Below, in pieces: positions 47,901 through 56,300 of a DNA stretch of 64,000 nucleotides (position 1 is its first letter; the number at the start of each line of letters is the position of its first letter). Below the pieces are notes generated by a model. It saw only the letters and a list, made by a program, of their open reading frames with translations, had not been told where the DNA came from and made no database searches. The stretch covers positions 31,892 to 95,891 of the forward strand of contig JAJGQC010000508.1 in the NCBI GenBank assembly GCA_021014325.1. Direction: 5' to 3'. The DNA is from Plazaster borealis (taxonomy: Eukaryota; Echinodermata; Asteroidea; Forcipulatida; Labidiasteridae). A program made the translations under genes and the position numbers.

Positions 47901-48021
47901 GGTACAGACACTGCTAGATATGAAGGCGTCAAATCCCGACACTGTGGTTGTGACAACAAGATGGCTTCAAGACTGTATCGCAAAGCAGCGTCATGTCGAT
48001 GAAGAGAAATATAAACTTTAA
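35750..48021 (+). CDS. CHD1L: CHD1L (ALC1) orthologue, 3' half: macro domain and BRCT domain
   Basis: Exons: 35750-35946, 43200-43292, 43731-43801, 44862-44975, 45958-46066, 46505-46758, 47336-47408, 47902-48021. The first encodes an acidic linker ([19 protein letters not shown]) and the macro start [20 protein letters not shown]. Later ones encode [55 protein letters not shown] and [20 protein letters not shown], matching vertebrate ALC1. ALC1 is a SNF2 remodeller whose macro domain binds poly(ADP-ribose) made by PARP1; the Asp pair in VDD includes the residue I recall as needed for PAR binding. A Ser/Pro-rich linker follows, then a BRCT ([39 protein letters not shown]). The SNF2 part lies upstream and is not seen. 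Apparent one-base deletions occur in exons 2, 4 and 6. Introns 5 and 6 are U12-type. Confidence 0.85.
35947..36490. repeat. ~176-bp tandem/inverted repeat in CHD1L intron
   Basis: The motif TAACAACTTGTCCACAAGTC recurs near 36091, 36267 and (diverged) 36441. An inverted version, GACTTGTGGACAAGTCGTTA, is at about 35972. The block also carries GCGAACGAGCAGTCTCGCAA, itself hairpin-like. Confidence 0.85.
36603..37067 (+). pseudogene. LINE N-terminal region with 2A-like motif and partial PHD finger
   Basis: Open from ATG at 36603. A hydrophobic segment ([12 protein letters not shown]) lies near the N-terminus and [20 protein letters not shown] precedes the finger. In viruses and some non-LTR elements D-x-E-x-N-P-G-P causes the ribosome to skip the Gly-Pro bond, giving two proteins from one frame. 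The frame breaks at about 37020 inside the zinc finger, consistent with one lost base. Confidence 0.75.
37021..38005 (+). pseudogene. LINE apurinic/apyrimidinic endonuclease
   Basis: The frame continues the PHD finger (WFHISCDRV to DDKWYCSLC) into an APE-type endonuclease: [58 protein letters not shown], and the final [13 protein letters not shown]. The catalytic Asn, Glu, Asp and His positions are recognisable. A frameshift at about 37985 separates it from the linker ([17 protein letters not shown]). Confidence 0.8.
38445..40016 (+). pseudogene. LINE reverse transcriptase
   Basis: A long intact frame with [75 protein letters not shown] and the active-site motif QYADDIFLF. It ends with the CR1/L2-style C-terminus ([20 protein letters not shown]). 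The domain itself looks intact, but it is cut off from its own start by upstream frameshifts. Confidence 0.88.
40456..40618 (-). mobile_element. tRNA-derived SINE, minus orientation
   Basis: The reverse complement has a tRNA-like head (GGTGGTCTAGTGGTAAGAC box A; GGGTTCAAATCGC box B) followed by the GCCTGGGTTTTTTTTTCAC body. The same family is at 54170-54371 and 57585-57765, with a body fragment at 43035-43145. Confidence 0.7.
40817..42424 (+). CDS. Penelope-like reverse transcriptase with GIY-YIG endonuclease
   Basis: 535 codons, uninterrupted. RT motifs: [61 protein letters not shown] (YVDD active site) and [20 protein letters not shown]. The C-terminal GIY-YIG endonuclease is [20 protein letters not shown] followed by TRLKEHR. 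Penelope elements prime reverse transcription at nicked or exposed DNA ends. Complete relatives are longer at the N-terminus, so this frame is a truncated copy even though it has no stop. The base composition is clearly more GC-rich than the surrounding intron, as expected of a recent insertion. Confidence 0.88.
   Translation: MVSTRRFDQYALIVFWRKKRVASKLLSLHRSGALSVPLYRRLRPSSSTCPRFFGNPKIHKPEVPLRPIVASRGSSTYDTAKYLAKVLRPLVGLTEHHVSNSTQFVDITRSLTLQPTDILVSFDVESLFTNVPTDEACLLAKERLSHDPSFPDRTGLSPDQIHDLLCTCVSSSSFQFQGKYYEQTAGTSMGSPISPVLADIFMEEFESSSLLTADLRPSLWLRYVDDTFVVWPHGEDSLHEFLQYLNQQHPSIKFTMEQEHSGKIPFLDVLITRNPDGTLHHSIYRKPTHTDRYLHQRSFHHPAIKSSVNRALVQRAYTICDTDSLQHELQHITTSLQRNGYNAKQFKTSKPVPPDQRVSYTQGRTHTPTVSLPYLGPPSHRLQRIFKQAGIKVYHSAPRKLHRSLQSHKDKNDPSTRAGVYRIPCECGKVYVGETGRNLPTRLKEHRAHGRRGDFDKSAIVKHSHTTDHRVDWEAAEIIAPIQAWHPRRIREAIEIHKHDTVPQDIGFHISDIWLPLLPTNGSSISTVTPLGTNT
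42464..42690. repeat. ~60-bp tandem repeat in the Penelope 3' region
   Basis: Four units with GACTGCTTTGGGTC and TATACCCTCAGTCC(CC/AC)TAGGCCCC. Confidence 0.85.
43200..43292 (+). CDS. CHD1L: CHD1L exon: macro domain, frame broken
   Basis: Acceptor CTTCGATAG, donor CAAAAG|GTAAAA. The start (DDSGSWGTG) and the remainder ([20 protein letters not shown]) are in different frames, offset by one base at the run of four G at 43223-43226. The 93-bp length keeps phase 1 to phase 1 with both neighbours, so either a second compensating indel lies near the AAAA at the 3' end or the donor is misplaced. Confidence 0.8.
43731..43801 (+). CDS. CHD1L: CHD1L exon: macro domain
   Basis: Acceptor CTTTTATTAG, donor GATAAG|GTAAGA (phase 0). 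Encodes [16 protein letters not shown] and CTEGKDK. Confidence 0.8.
43823..44037. mobile_element. foldback MITE
   Basis: Ends GGGCCATGTCACACAGGGCA and TTGCCTCGTGTGACATGGCA are inverted copies; the body is palindromic and non-coding. Confidence 0.8.
44317..44645 (+). mobile_element. tRNA-derived SINE, plus orientation (second family)
   Basis: Head GGCGTGTCAAGGCCGAGG with an inserted duplication of AAGCGCACCAGACTC. Body with CTTAAGCAAGACACTTAACC and the end CGCAGCACCTTGTAAGCC. A minus-oriented copy of the family lies at 46814-47165. Confidence 0.7.
44862..44975 (+). CDS. CHD1L: CHD1L exon: macro domain, one-base deletion
   Basis: Acceptor TTGGTCTAG, donor [21 protein letters not shown] reads in one frame; [19 protein letters not shown] reads in the next. 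Both match the ALC1 segment IVAQHRD-R-N-LSGIK, so one base is missing at 44894-44895 (GACGT where GACCGT is expected). Confidence 0.8.
45014..45211. mobile_element. short palindromic MITE, family CAGAGCTGCCAAC (copy 3)
   Basis: Starts CAGAGCTGCCAACTCTCC and ends GTTGGCTGCTCT. Same family as 8537 and 10823. Confidence 0.75.
45958..46066 (+). CDS. CHD1L: CHD1L exon: C-terminal macro domain
   Basis: Acceptor ATGTTGCTAG. Encodes [20 protein letters not shown] then [16 protein letters not shown], very close to vertebrate ALC1. It ends in phase 2 at a U12-type donor. Confidence 0.88.
46067..46504 (+). other. CHD1L: U12-type GT-AG intron
   Basis: Begins GTATCCTTTT, the U12 donor consensus. TTCCTTAAC at 46482-46490, the U12 branch-site consensus, ends 14 nt before the AG at 46503-46504. 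Splicing there joins ...GIPTYA to YYFPR, matching vertebrate ALC1 (YYFPR). The intron contains a MITE of the GGGCCCAAT family (46253-46440). Confidence 0.8.
46505..46758 (+). CDS. CHD1L: CHD1L exon: Ser/Pro linker and first half of BRCT, frame broken
   Basis: Starts YYFPRRRTK in the macro frame. The linker ([20 protein letters not shown]) and BRCT start ([20 protein letters not shown]) are in another frame. The switch maps to a run of nine C at 46550-46558; ten C would keep one frame. Ends ...RCLV with a phase-2 U12 AT-AC donor. Confidence 0.75.
46759..47335 (+). other. CHD1L: U12-type AT-AC intron
   Basis: Begins ATATCCTTTT and ends TTCAC; TTCCTTAAC (47317-47325) lies 10 nt upstream of the 3' end. 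These are the canonical AT-AC U12 signals. Joining GC|T gives LVAYDSDVSE, which continues the BRCT fold without a gap. No GT-AG alternative preserves the frame. A minus-oriented SINE (46814-47165) lies inside. Confidence 0.85.
46814..47165 (-). mobile_element. tRNA-derived SINE, minus orientation
   Basis: The tail side (CTTATATACCGCTTTATTTA) is at the left and the tRNA-like head (TCAAGACCGGGACTCAAACC) is at the right. Same family as 44317-44645. Inserted in the AT-AC intron without touching its donor, branch site or acceptor. Confidence 0.7.
47336..47408 (+). CDS. CHD1L: CHD1L exon: BRCT middle
   Basis: Follows the AT-AC intron. Encodes [20 protein letters not shown], including the TTHIV strand typical of BRCT domains. 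Donor ACAGAG|GTAAAT, phase 0. Confidence 0.85.
47902..48021 (+). CDS. CHD1L: CHD1L terminal exon: BRCT C-terminus
   Basis: Acceptor ATCTTCTGCAG, phase 0. Encodes [20 protein letters not shown] then [19 protein letters not shown], with the conserved BRCT Trp (TTRWLQDC). TAA at 48019-48021. Confidence 0.88.
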   Translation, partial: VQTLLDMKASNPDTVVVTTRWLQDCIAKQRHVDEEKYKL

Positions 48022-48052
48022 AAGTTTGATCTTCAAAAACGGAGACTCAAGC

Positions 48053-48173
48053 CCGGTTCATACTTCCTGTGTATGCGAATGCGATGCAAATTTTTGACAT
48101 CACAAATTCGCAATGAACAATTTGGAAGAGTTGAGCTGTGCACGAAGCATTCGCAGGAAGTATGAACTGGGCT
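48053..48173. mobile_element. foldback MITE, CCCGGTTCATACTTCCTG family
   Basis: Ends GCCCGGTTCATACTTCCTG and CAGGAAGTATGAACTGGGC are inverted copies of about 19 bp around a ~120-bp body. Confidence 0.85.
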
Positions 48174-48447
48174 TTACTCGTATAAAATGAGTTGTAAGTT
48201 TTCCTTGTTCAAAACTTCATTTGGACTCATTTGATTATGTTTGAATCTCATGGTTCATTTTGGATAAATTTCTTTCTTGCCAAAAAAAGTCTGCAAAAAA
48301 AATAACAGTCATTTAAGAGGTTGGCTTCAGCAAATTTGGGTTAAAATCTCACCCAAATGGATTTTTTTTCCCGACAGGACTTCTCAACCACTAAGTATAC
48401 AGTGCTTATCATGTATCAAATTTAGCCCAATCATTTTGATTCCAACC

Positions 48448-48645
48448 AGGGCCTAATTTCACAAAGCTGCTTATAAGCACAAAAAATAGCTAAGCACAAC
48501 AAAGGTAAGCTTACCAGAATAAGGTTATCAGCCAAAATACCATGTCACATGTACAATCTGTGACTGTATCCTGCTTGTTTTCGCTAAGCAGAAAATGTTT
48601 AAGCAATATTTTCTGCTTAAGCAGCTTGATGAAATTGGGCACTGT
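48448..48645. mobile_element. palindromic MITE, GGGCCCAATTTCAT family
   Basis: GGGCCTAATTTCACAAAGCT at the left and AGCTTGATGAAATTGGGCAC at the right; the centre has ACCATGTCACATGTACAATC. Other copies: 46253-46440, 58350-58548, 58560-58676, 58755-58868, 60236-60424. Confidence 0.8.
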
Positions 48646-48910
48646 TTGGCCTAGCTTTAAAAACCATTTCTTCAGTCACTAACATAGTTCTTGCTTTCAG
48701 TGTATAATATAGTTTTTGTTTATAAATATTTGTATAGTTTTCTTTGTAAGGTGAATTAAGACTTCTTTCAAGTAAATTATTGGGCTGTACTTCAGTTTTG
48801 CAATTTGGGTTCACTCCTGACAGCGGAATGGATTAGCTGGGAGTCAAAAGCAGATTTTGGATTGAATACTCAAAGAAAAAGTTCGTAATCAGCAAAAAGT
48901 TGAATATTTA

Positions 48911-49265
48911 AGTGTCATGGCTGAGCGGTCTAGTGCATCAGACTGAAATTCTGATGGATGAATCATCGGAGTGTGAGTTTTGCTGGTCATGACACTTATG
49001 CCTTGAGCAAGGCACTGTTTATAATTGCTTCTCTTCACCCAGGTGTATAAATGGGAACCTGAGAGGGCAGGGACGGTATACTGTTGGATTGACCGCTTAG
49101 CGCAAATATATTAATAAGCAGCTTGAGGTTGTATGCTCCCCAGGGAGTTGAGAAAGTTTAAGGAATGGTTATGCCTGATGAACAGGGATAATAATGTTGT
49201 ATAGCGCCTTGATCTAGCTACTAGGATATGTGCGCTATATGAGAATCAAATATTATTATTATTAA
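48911..49265 (+). mobile_element. tRNA-derived SINE, plus orientation
   Basis: Same family as 11248-11592. Head AGTGTCATGGCTGAGCGGTC, body CCCCAGGGAGTTGAGAAAG, tail TGTGCGCTATATGAGAATC followed by ATT repeats. Confidence 0.85.
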
Positions 49266-50090
49266 TATGAAATCTCAATTATATAAACTTCATACAAGTA
49301 ACAATCATCAAGAGAAATCTATGGTATGAAAAATTTAAAAGTAGAGAAACTGAAAACTGATTTGTACTTAAAAGCATTTTCAATGTAATACATTTTTTGT
49401 CAAAGTGCCTTGGAACATATTTGTTTTGAACATAATATTTGTTTTTATGGATAACGGCGCTTTATAAATTGTTTTCGATTAAGTGATTGAAAACTGAGAA
49501 AATAGCATTTGAAGACCCCAACTTACCATTGCTTATTTCAGTGCTTCATTTTGTTCATGTTTCACTTCAACATGAACAACCAATTGAAAAGAGAACACAT
49601 TGAAAACTATTTTTATATTACATTTCTATCATTTCTATACATTTCTATTAATGCAATAATATTTATACCTTAAAGAAAGACACAATGTAAAATATTAAGG
49701 TTTTTATCCCTATATTACATTAGAAATTGAGTGATTTGGGATTGTTTTACTAAAAATGTGTTATTCAGACATTAAAAACTTCATGCCTTCTGCATCTCTC
49801 TTTAAATGTTGTTTTAAATAATTATGTGCAAATTTCTTAATGTTTATATGAAAAAAAGTAGTGTAATATTGTTTATTATATAGCGTATAATTATATTTTA
49901 AGAATGTGATGGAAATAAAGTCGTATTCTAGTTATATATTCTATTCTTGTTCACTTTGTGCACGGTTTTTTAAGATTTCAACTTGTAAAGGCCTTAAATA
50001 TTAATTTGTCCATCTCCGAAATTTTTTATCAGGAGGATAGGCTTTGATATGCAAATTAATCACGGGGTGTGCGCGAGTCCCTCGAGAGCC

Positions 50091-50190
50091 AACCTCGTCC
50101 CCATGGTTTACTTTATTTCCAACCATGTTTACAATAGTAAAGAGCGGTCAACCTCGTACTGCTCGACACACCCTGGGGACGAGGTTGCTC
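50091..50190. repeat. hairpin related to 34900-35110
   Basis: CAACCTCGTCCCCATGGTTT at the left and TGGGGACGAGGTTG at the right, immediately upstream of the first exon of the next gene. Confidence 0.75.
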
Positions 50191-50217
50191 GAGAGCCCTT
50201 TTGTAACGTAAGACAAA

Positions 50218-50316
50218 ATGGCTGACCAAAAAACTAAAAAGGCTCAATTTTATCACTCCTGTTCTTCCAAAGTTTATATGCAATTCAGTGGACAAAATGA
50301 CTACAAAATGAGAGAG
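50218..50316 (+). CDS. first coding exon of the unrecognised gene
   Basis: ATG in the context ACAAAATGG; reads MADQKTKKAQFYHSCSSKVY then MQFSGQNDYKMRE; donor GAGAG|GTGAGT. Frame open to the donor. Confidence 0.6.
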
Positions 50317-53300
50317 GTGAGTAGAATAATACTCATAGCATTCGTAGAAGACTTCTTACGTTTATATGACTCTTATGAGATTCTGAAACAGTGAAAATGA
50401 AGCAAACATAAGACCTCGCCGTTCGACACGGCGGTAATTTCGAAAAGCACGTGGGACGCAAGACGTGGCTGAAGAAGACGTGTCCAACATTTGCTGTTAG
50501 TTTTTAAAGTTATTAGACATGTACATCAGTGTTCTGGAAAAATAATTGAATCCACTGTTAGGACAAAATCCCTTATTTCATATTGTTTTATTATTCTTTA
50601 TTTAGCCTACATATGGATTGAAAACAGGTTAAAAGCTTTTTACTTTACAAAATTATAATGTGTTTGGGGGTGCTGTGGGCATGGTGGGTGAGTGGCGAAA
50701 AGTGGGAGATACATGTGTAGGGGACCCTTTATGGAGCTGCTTTCATTGACTTGTTTAATGTTTAAATATTTTCCTTAAAATAAAGGTATTTGTTTTAAAG
50801 ACAACAATTACCAGTCTTGCCCCCACCCCACATGACAACTGTGAATGGGCTATTCAATCCAATTTCAATTCAATTCACTTTATTTTTAAGACAGTGCCTA
50901 TAATAATATAATTAGATGCGCACCTTTTGTAACTAACAAAAATGTGTTATCATGTGAGATGAATGTGTCCCCTTTTAAATTCACTCACTATTGTAAGGTA
51001 TAATAATATTACACTCAGCAGCATTTGTAAGCCCCACTTTCCTGTTAAAAGAATTTGAGTCAACTCCACACCAACCAACTCGTACTCCAACCAACTCGTA
51101 CTCCAACCAACTCGTACTCCAACCAACTCGTACTCCAACCAACTCGTACTCCAACCAACTCGTACTCCAACCAACTCGTACTCCAACCAACTCGTACTCC
51201 AACCAACTCGTACTCCAACCAACTCGTACTCCAACCAGCTCGTACTCCAACCAACTCGTACTTTAACCAACTCGTACTTTGACCAACTCATATTTCAACC
51301 AACTCACACTTCAACAAACTCAATCGCATGTTTTTCAATTGAAATTATTAAGATTTCCTTCCTGGTTCAAAAACTAAATTCCTGTTTAATTGGAAATTAT
51401 GCGTGTTCCCTATGATTTATTATAATTATTCTTGAAATAATTTGAGAGTTCCTATTCCGGTTCTACCGTTTGATTGGGAAGATACAATTGTTCCCCGTAA
51501 ATTATTATTTAATTTATTTAATATAGCATAAGCTGTTGAAAGCTGCTTACCAACCAAAATGAACTAGATGCTGGAAATAGTTAATGGCCTCATGTTTAAC
51601 ACCCGAGCAAAGTCTTTCTCAAAGGCAAAGAAAACACCCAAAACAAGCATTAGGTCTATTTCATTAAAAACAACGGTAAACATTGTGTTGTTATGCCAAA
51701 AAGTTTAAATGAAACCTTTAATAATGGTGAATACATTACTTCTATAGTCTATAGTCTACTGGTTTGCACCAAGATCAAAAACCCTACAGGGGACAAAAAA
51801 CAAAATGGTGACTGACGAAGTGCATATAAACGCACAGAAAATGTGCTCTGACACCCTCCCCTTAAAGGCTATACACAGATGGGTTCAGCATATTATCACC
51901 GGTTTAACAAAACTTGAACTTGGACAAACCTCTCCTTTGGCAAAAAAACAAAAAAATTGTTTTTTTTCTTGTATAAAAAAAAGTAGTTATATGACCATAG
52001 CCTATTGACACCCCACTTCCCACACAGAGGTCTTGATATCTCATTATAAAACAATTAGAAGTGGTCCAGGCATGGTTAAACACCTTATGCCCTTTGGCCA
52101 TCGATTACATACACATTTTGCTCCCCAGCCTCTTTATGGCCACCGCTGGAAACAGTTTCAGATTTCCCGTACACAAGTTTACACAACGTTAATTGGCCGG
52201 AGACTGTTTGAGCAAACCTGTGGCTGGGCAATAATTTACTCTGTCTGTCTTCCCCCCCCCCAACCCCCACCTTCCATTAAACCCAACCATCCGACCTCCC
52301 AAGTATTTCAATATAAACAAATCGTTCCATAAGAACTAATGCCTTGCACTTCTCATACATAAAACATGCCGGCATTGAATTTTAAGCAATTAATAACACA
52401 GATGTGACATCACACGTTATGAGAAGATACAACATCTGACTTGGAATGTTTCTAAGCATACGTCGAAAAAATAGTAAACTTCATGGAAGATGTATGCTGT
52501 TCCTCACCACATTTCCCCCCCACTACCCCCCACACCACTCATCCAACGACCTTCCCTCTCTCTTCAGTCCAAATTTTTGTTTAAAACAAAAACGCGCCTC
52601 CAATGGTTTCAGAATAGCCTGTCCCAAAAAAGTGCTCTTCACTTTCCAATGATTGCACCTAAACCATTACGGATATTTGAAACATTGTGAGTGTGTACCG
52701 GTTTCTTAAGTTTTCTGTTTGTCTCAAGGCCTCTACATACACTAATAAAGTTGTTTAATACACACATTTCCTGGTGAAAAAAACAATCAGAACTGTCTTC
52801 GTGGCTACACTGTCTTCCCTATTCACAAAATTGCTCTGCAGGCTACATGTATGATTTCGCTCTTCCTTTCCAAACAAACGACGGTAAACATTGCGTTGTT
52901 ATGCCAAAAAGTTTAAATGAAACCTTTAATAATGGTGAACACATTACTTCTATAGTCTATAGCGAGACTATCTTTCAAAACGTCACATTCTACGTGTGAA
53001 ACATTCGGGCATGAGTTGGTTGGAGTACAAGCTGGTCGGAGTGCGAGTTTACCTGTGCCTGTTTAAAAAATCATTCAAAGGTGGAATATGCAGTCATGAT
53101 GAAGAAGAAATACTTTCAAATGGTTAACATGCAGGAACCGGGGTGGGCGAGAAACCCCGGAAGACAGAAGCCTTTGGCCCCTCTAAAAGAAGTATGCTGC
53201 GGGCAGCCCCCTCCCTAAAAACCCACACAAAAACAAACACTACCATGATTGAAGATGGAGGCTATCAATGCAGTTATTTTGACTTTGCATAATTCATTGA

Positions 53301-56300
53301 AACAGGGAATGGTCTGGCACATGCACAAATGCATTTAAAACAAGTAGTTTTTGGATGGGCAAATCTCTGGAATTTCATATTTGAGAGGGCAAGCTTAAGG
53401 CCATTTTCATTTTGCAAAAGGCACTTCCATTGGAAAAGCTTAAAGTCTCTGGGAAAGTTTTTAAGGGGCAAGAAATGGCCTAGATTGCACAAGAGAGCAT
53501 ATGACCTTCAATTTTCAGCGACCCTTGAGGGGGCCCGGACGCCACACCACAATGGCTTTGCACTCTTATCATTGCCCCTAACCCTATACATTTTTTCCTG
53601 GGAAGAACTCTGTTCTTAAATTTAAAAATGCATAAAATAGTTAGTGGCCTGACGTTTCAACACTAGCAGAGTCTCTCTAAAAGGCTGTATTGTAACAATT
53701 CATTTTGTCCATATATTCCATAAGGTCCTTTTGGTTGGTAAACAGTTTGCAACAACAGCTAATTGTATTTTCTGAAACTAATTTATTAACACAGAAATAA
53801 CAATAGAAAAATTAGCAGTTGAAATTTTCATTTCTGGCTACATGATCAGACTGTATGAATATCAGAATTTACAGAAGAACCAGTTGTAACAAATTTACAA
53901 TATTTATTGAGGAAGATTATAAATTTACAATATTTATTGTTTGTGTTTTATAGTGAGGAGAGCTGTGCTACAGAAAACCTGCGCGTCCACCAAGCATGCA
54001 ATACTGGCTTGAGGATCATCAATCTACCCTCAACATGGCCAGGAAGTAATGAAAAAAGAAAAGGTCTCGAAGAAAAGGTAAACATAAACATTATCCTTTG
54101 ATAGAGAATAATAGTCCACCTTTTATAACAAGACATGCATGGGAATCCACATATCAAGTGTACTGGGCAGCAGTTGTACTTATGTTAAATTTGCATCGAG
54201 TTTAAAGAAGATTATTTGTGTTTTACCCACTGATGTGTATTAAGCACCTCATACTCAGTGCTTTTATGACTCCTGTGAAAAAAATCAAAAGGCATATTAC
54301 TCATGTGGGATTCAAACCCGTGACCTTTGCCATTCTAGAGCAGATGTCTCACAACTAGACCACCGAGATTGCACCTTTTGTAACTAACAAAAATGTGTTA
54401 TCATGTGAGATGAATGTGTCCCCTTTTAAATTCACTCACTATTGTAAGGTATAATAATATCACACTCAGCAGCATTTGTAAGCCCCACTTTCCTGTTAAA
54501 AGAATTTGAGTCAACTCCACACCAACCAACTCGTACTCCAACCAACTCGTACTCCAACCAACTCGTACTCCAACCAACTCGTACTCCAACCAACTCGTAC
54601 TCCAACCAACTCGTACTCCAACCAACTCGTACTTTAACCAACTCGTACTTTGACCAACTCATATTTCAACCAACTCACACTTCAACAAACTCACACTTCA
54701 ACAAACTCAATCGCATGTTTTTCAATTGAAATTATTAAGATTTCCTTCCTGGTTCAAAAACTAAATTCCTGTTTAATTGGAAATTATGCGTGTTCCCTAT
54801 GATTTATTATAATTATTCTTGAAATAATTTGAGAATTCCTATTCCGGTTCTACCGTTTGATTGGGAAGATACAATTGTTCCCCGTAAATTATTATTTAAT
54901 TTATTTAATATAGCATAAGCTGTTGAAAGCTGCTTACCAACCAAAATGAACTAGATGCTGGAAATAGTTAATGGCCTCATGTTTAACACCCGAGCAAAGT
55001 CTTTCTCAAAGGCAAAGAAAACACCCAAAACAAGCATTAGGTCTATTTCATTAAAAACGACGGTAAACATTGTGTTGTTATGCCAAAAAGTTTAAATGAA
55101 ACCTTTAATAATGGTGAATACATTACTTCTATAGTCTATAGTCTACTGGTTTGCACCAAGATCAAAAACCCTACAGGGGACAAAAAACAAAATGGTGACT
55201 GACGAAGTGCATATAAACGCACAGAAAATGTGCTCTGACACCCTCCCCTAAAAGGCTATACACAGATGGGTTCAGCATATTATCACCGGTTTAACAAAAC
55301 TTGAACTTGGACAAACCTCTCCTTTGGCAAAAAAACAAAAAAATTGTTTTTTTCTTGTATAAAAAAAAGTAGTTATATGACCATAGCCTATTGACACCCC
55401 ACTTCCCACACAGAGGTCTTGATATCTCATTATAAAACAATTAGAAGTGGTCCAGGCATGGTTAAACACCTTATGCCCTTTGGCCATCGATTACATACAC
55501 ATTTTGCTCCCCAGCCTCTTTATGGCCACCGCTGGAAACAGTTTCAGATTTCCCGTACACAAGTTTACACAACGTTAATTGGCCGGAGACTGTTTGAGCA
55601 AACCTGTGGCTGGGCAATAATTTACTCTGTCTGTCTTCCCCCCCCCCAACCCCCACCTTCCATTAAACCCAACCATCCGACCTCCCAAGTATTTCAATAT
55701 AAACAAATCGTTCCATAAGAACTAATGCCTTGCACTTCTCATACATAAAACATGCCGGCATTGAATTTTAAGCAATTAATAACACAGATGTGACATATCA
55801 CACGTTATGAGAAGATACAACATCTGACTTGGAATGTTTCTAAGCATACGTCGAAAAAATAGTAAACTTCATGGAAGATGTATGCTGTTCCTCACCACAT
55901 TTCCCTTCCCCCACTACCCCCCACACCACTCATCCAACGACCTTCCCTCTCTCTTCAGTCCAAATTTTTGTTTAAAACAAAAACGCCTCCAATGGTTTCA
56001 GAATAGCCTGTCCCAAAAAAGTGCTCTTCACTTTCCAATGATTGCACCTAAACCATTACGGATATTTGAAACATTGTGAGTGTGTACCGGTTTCTTACAT
56101 TTTCTGTTTGTCTCAAGGCCTCTACATACACTAATAAAGTTGTTTAATACACACATTTCCTGGTGAAAAAAACAATCAGAACTGTCTTCGTGGCTACACT
56201 GTCTTCCCTATTCACAAAATTGCTCTGCAGGCTACATGTATGATTTCGCTCTTCCTTTCCAAACAAACGACGGTAAACATTGCGTTGTTATGCCAAAAAA

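Larger units (their letters stand above)
48022..49940 (+). other. CHD1L: probable CHD1L 3' untranslated region
   Basis: AATAAA at 49914-49919 is the first well-placed polyadenylation signal before the next gene. The stretch contains a MITE (48053-48173), a GGGCCTAATTTCAC MITE (48448-48645) and a SINE (48911-49265). Confidence 0.5.

Noticed and set aside
50950..51291. Repetitive frames such as (ELVGVRVGWSTSWLEY)n
   Set aside because: They come from the 16-bp minisatellite, open in several frames at once.
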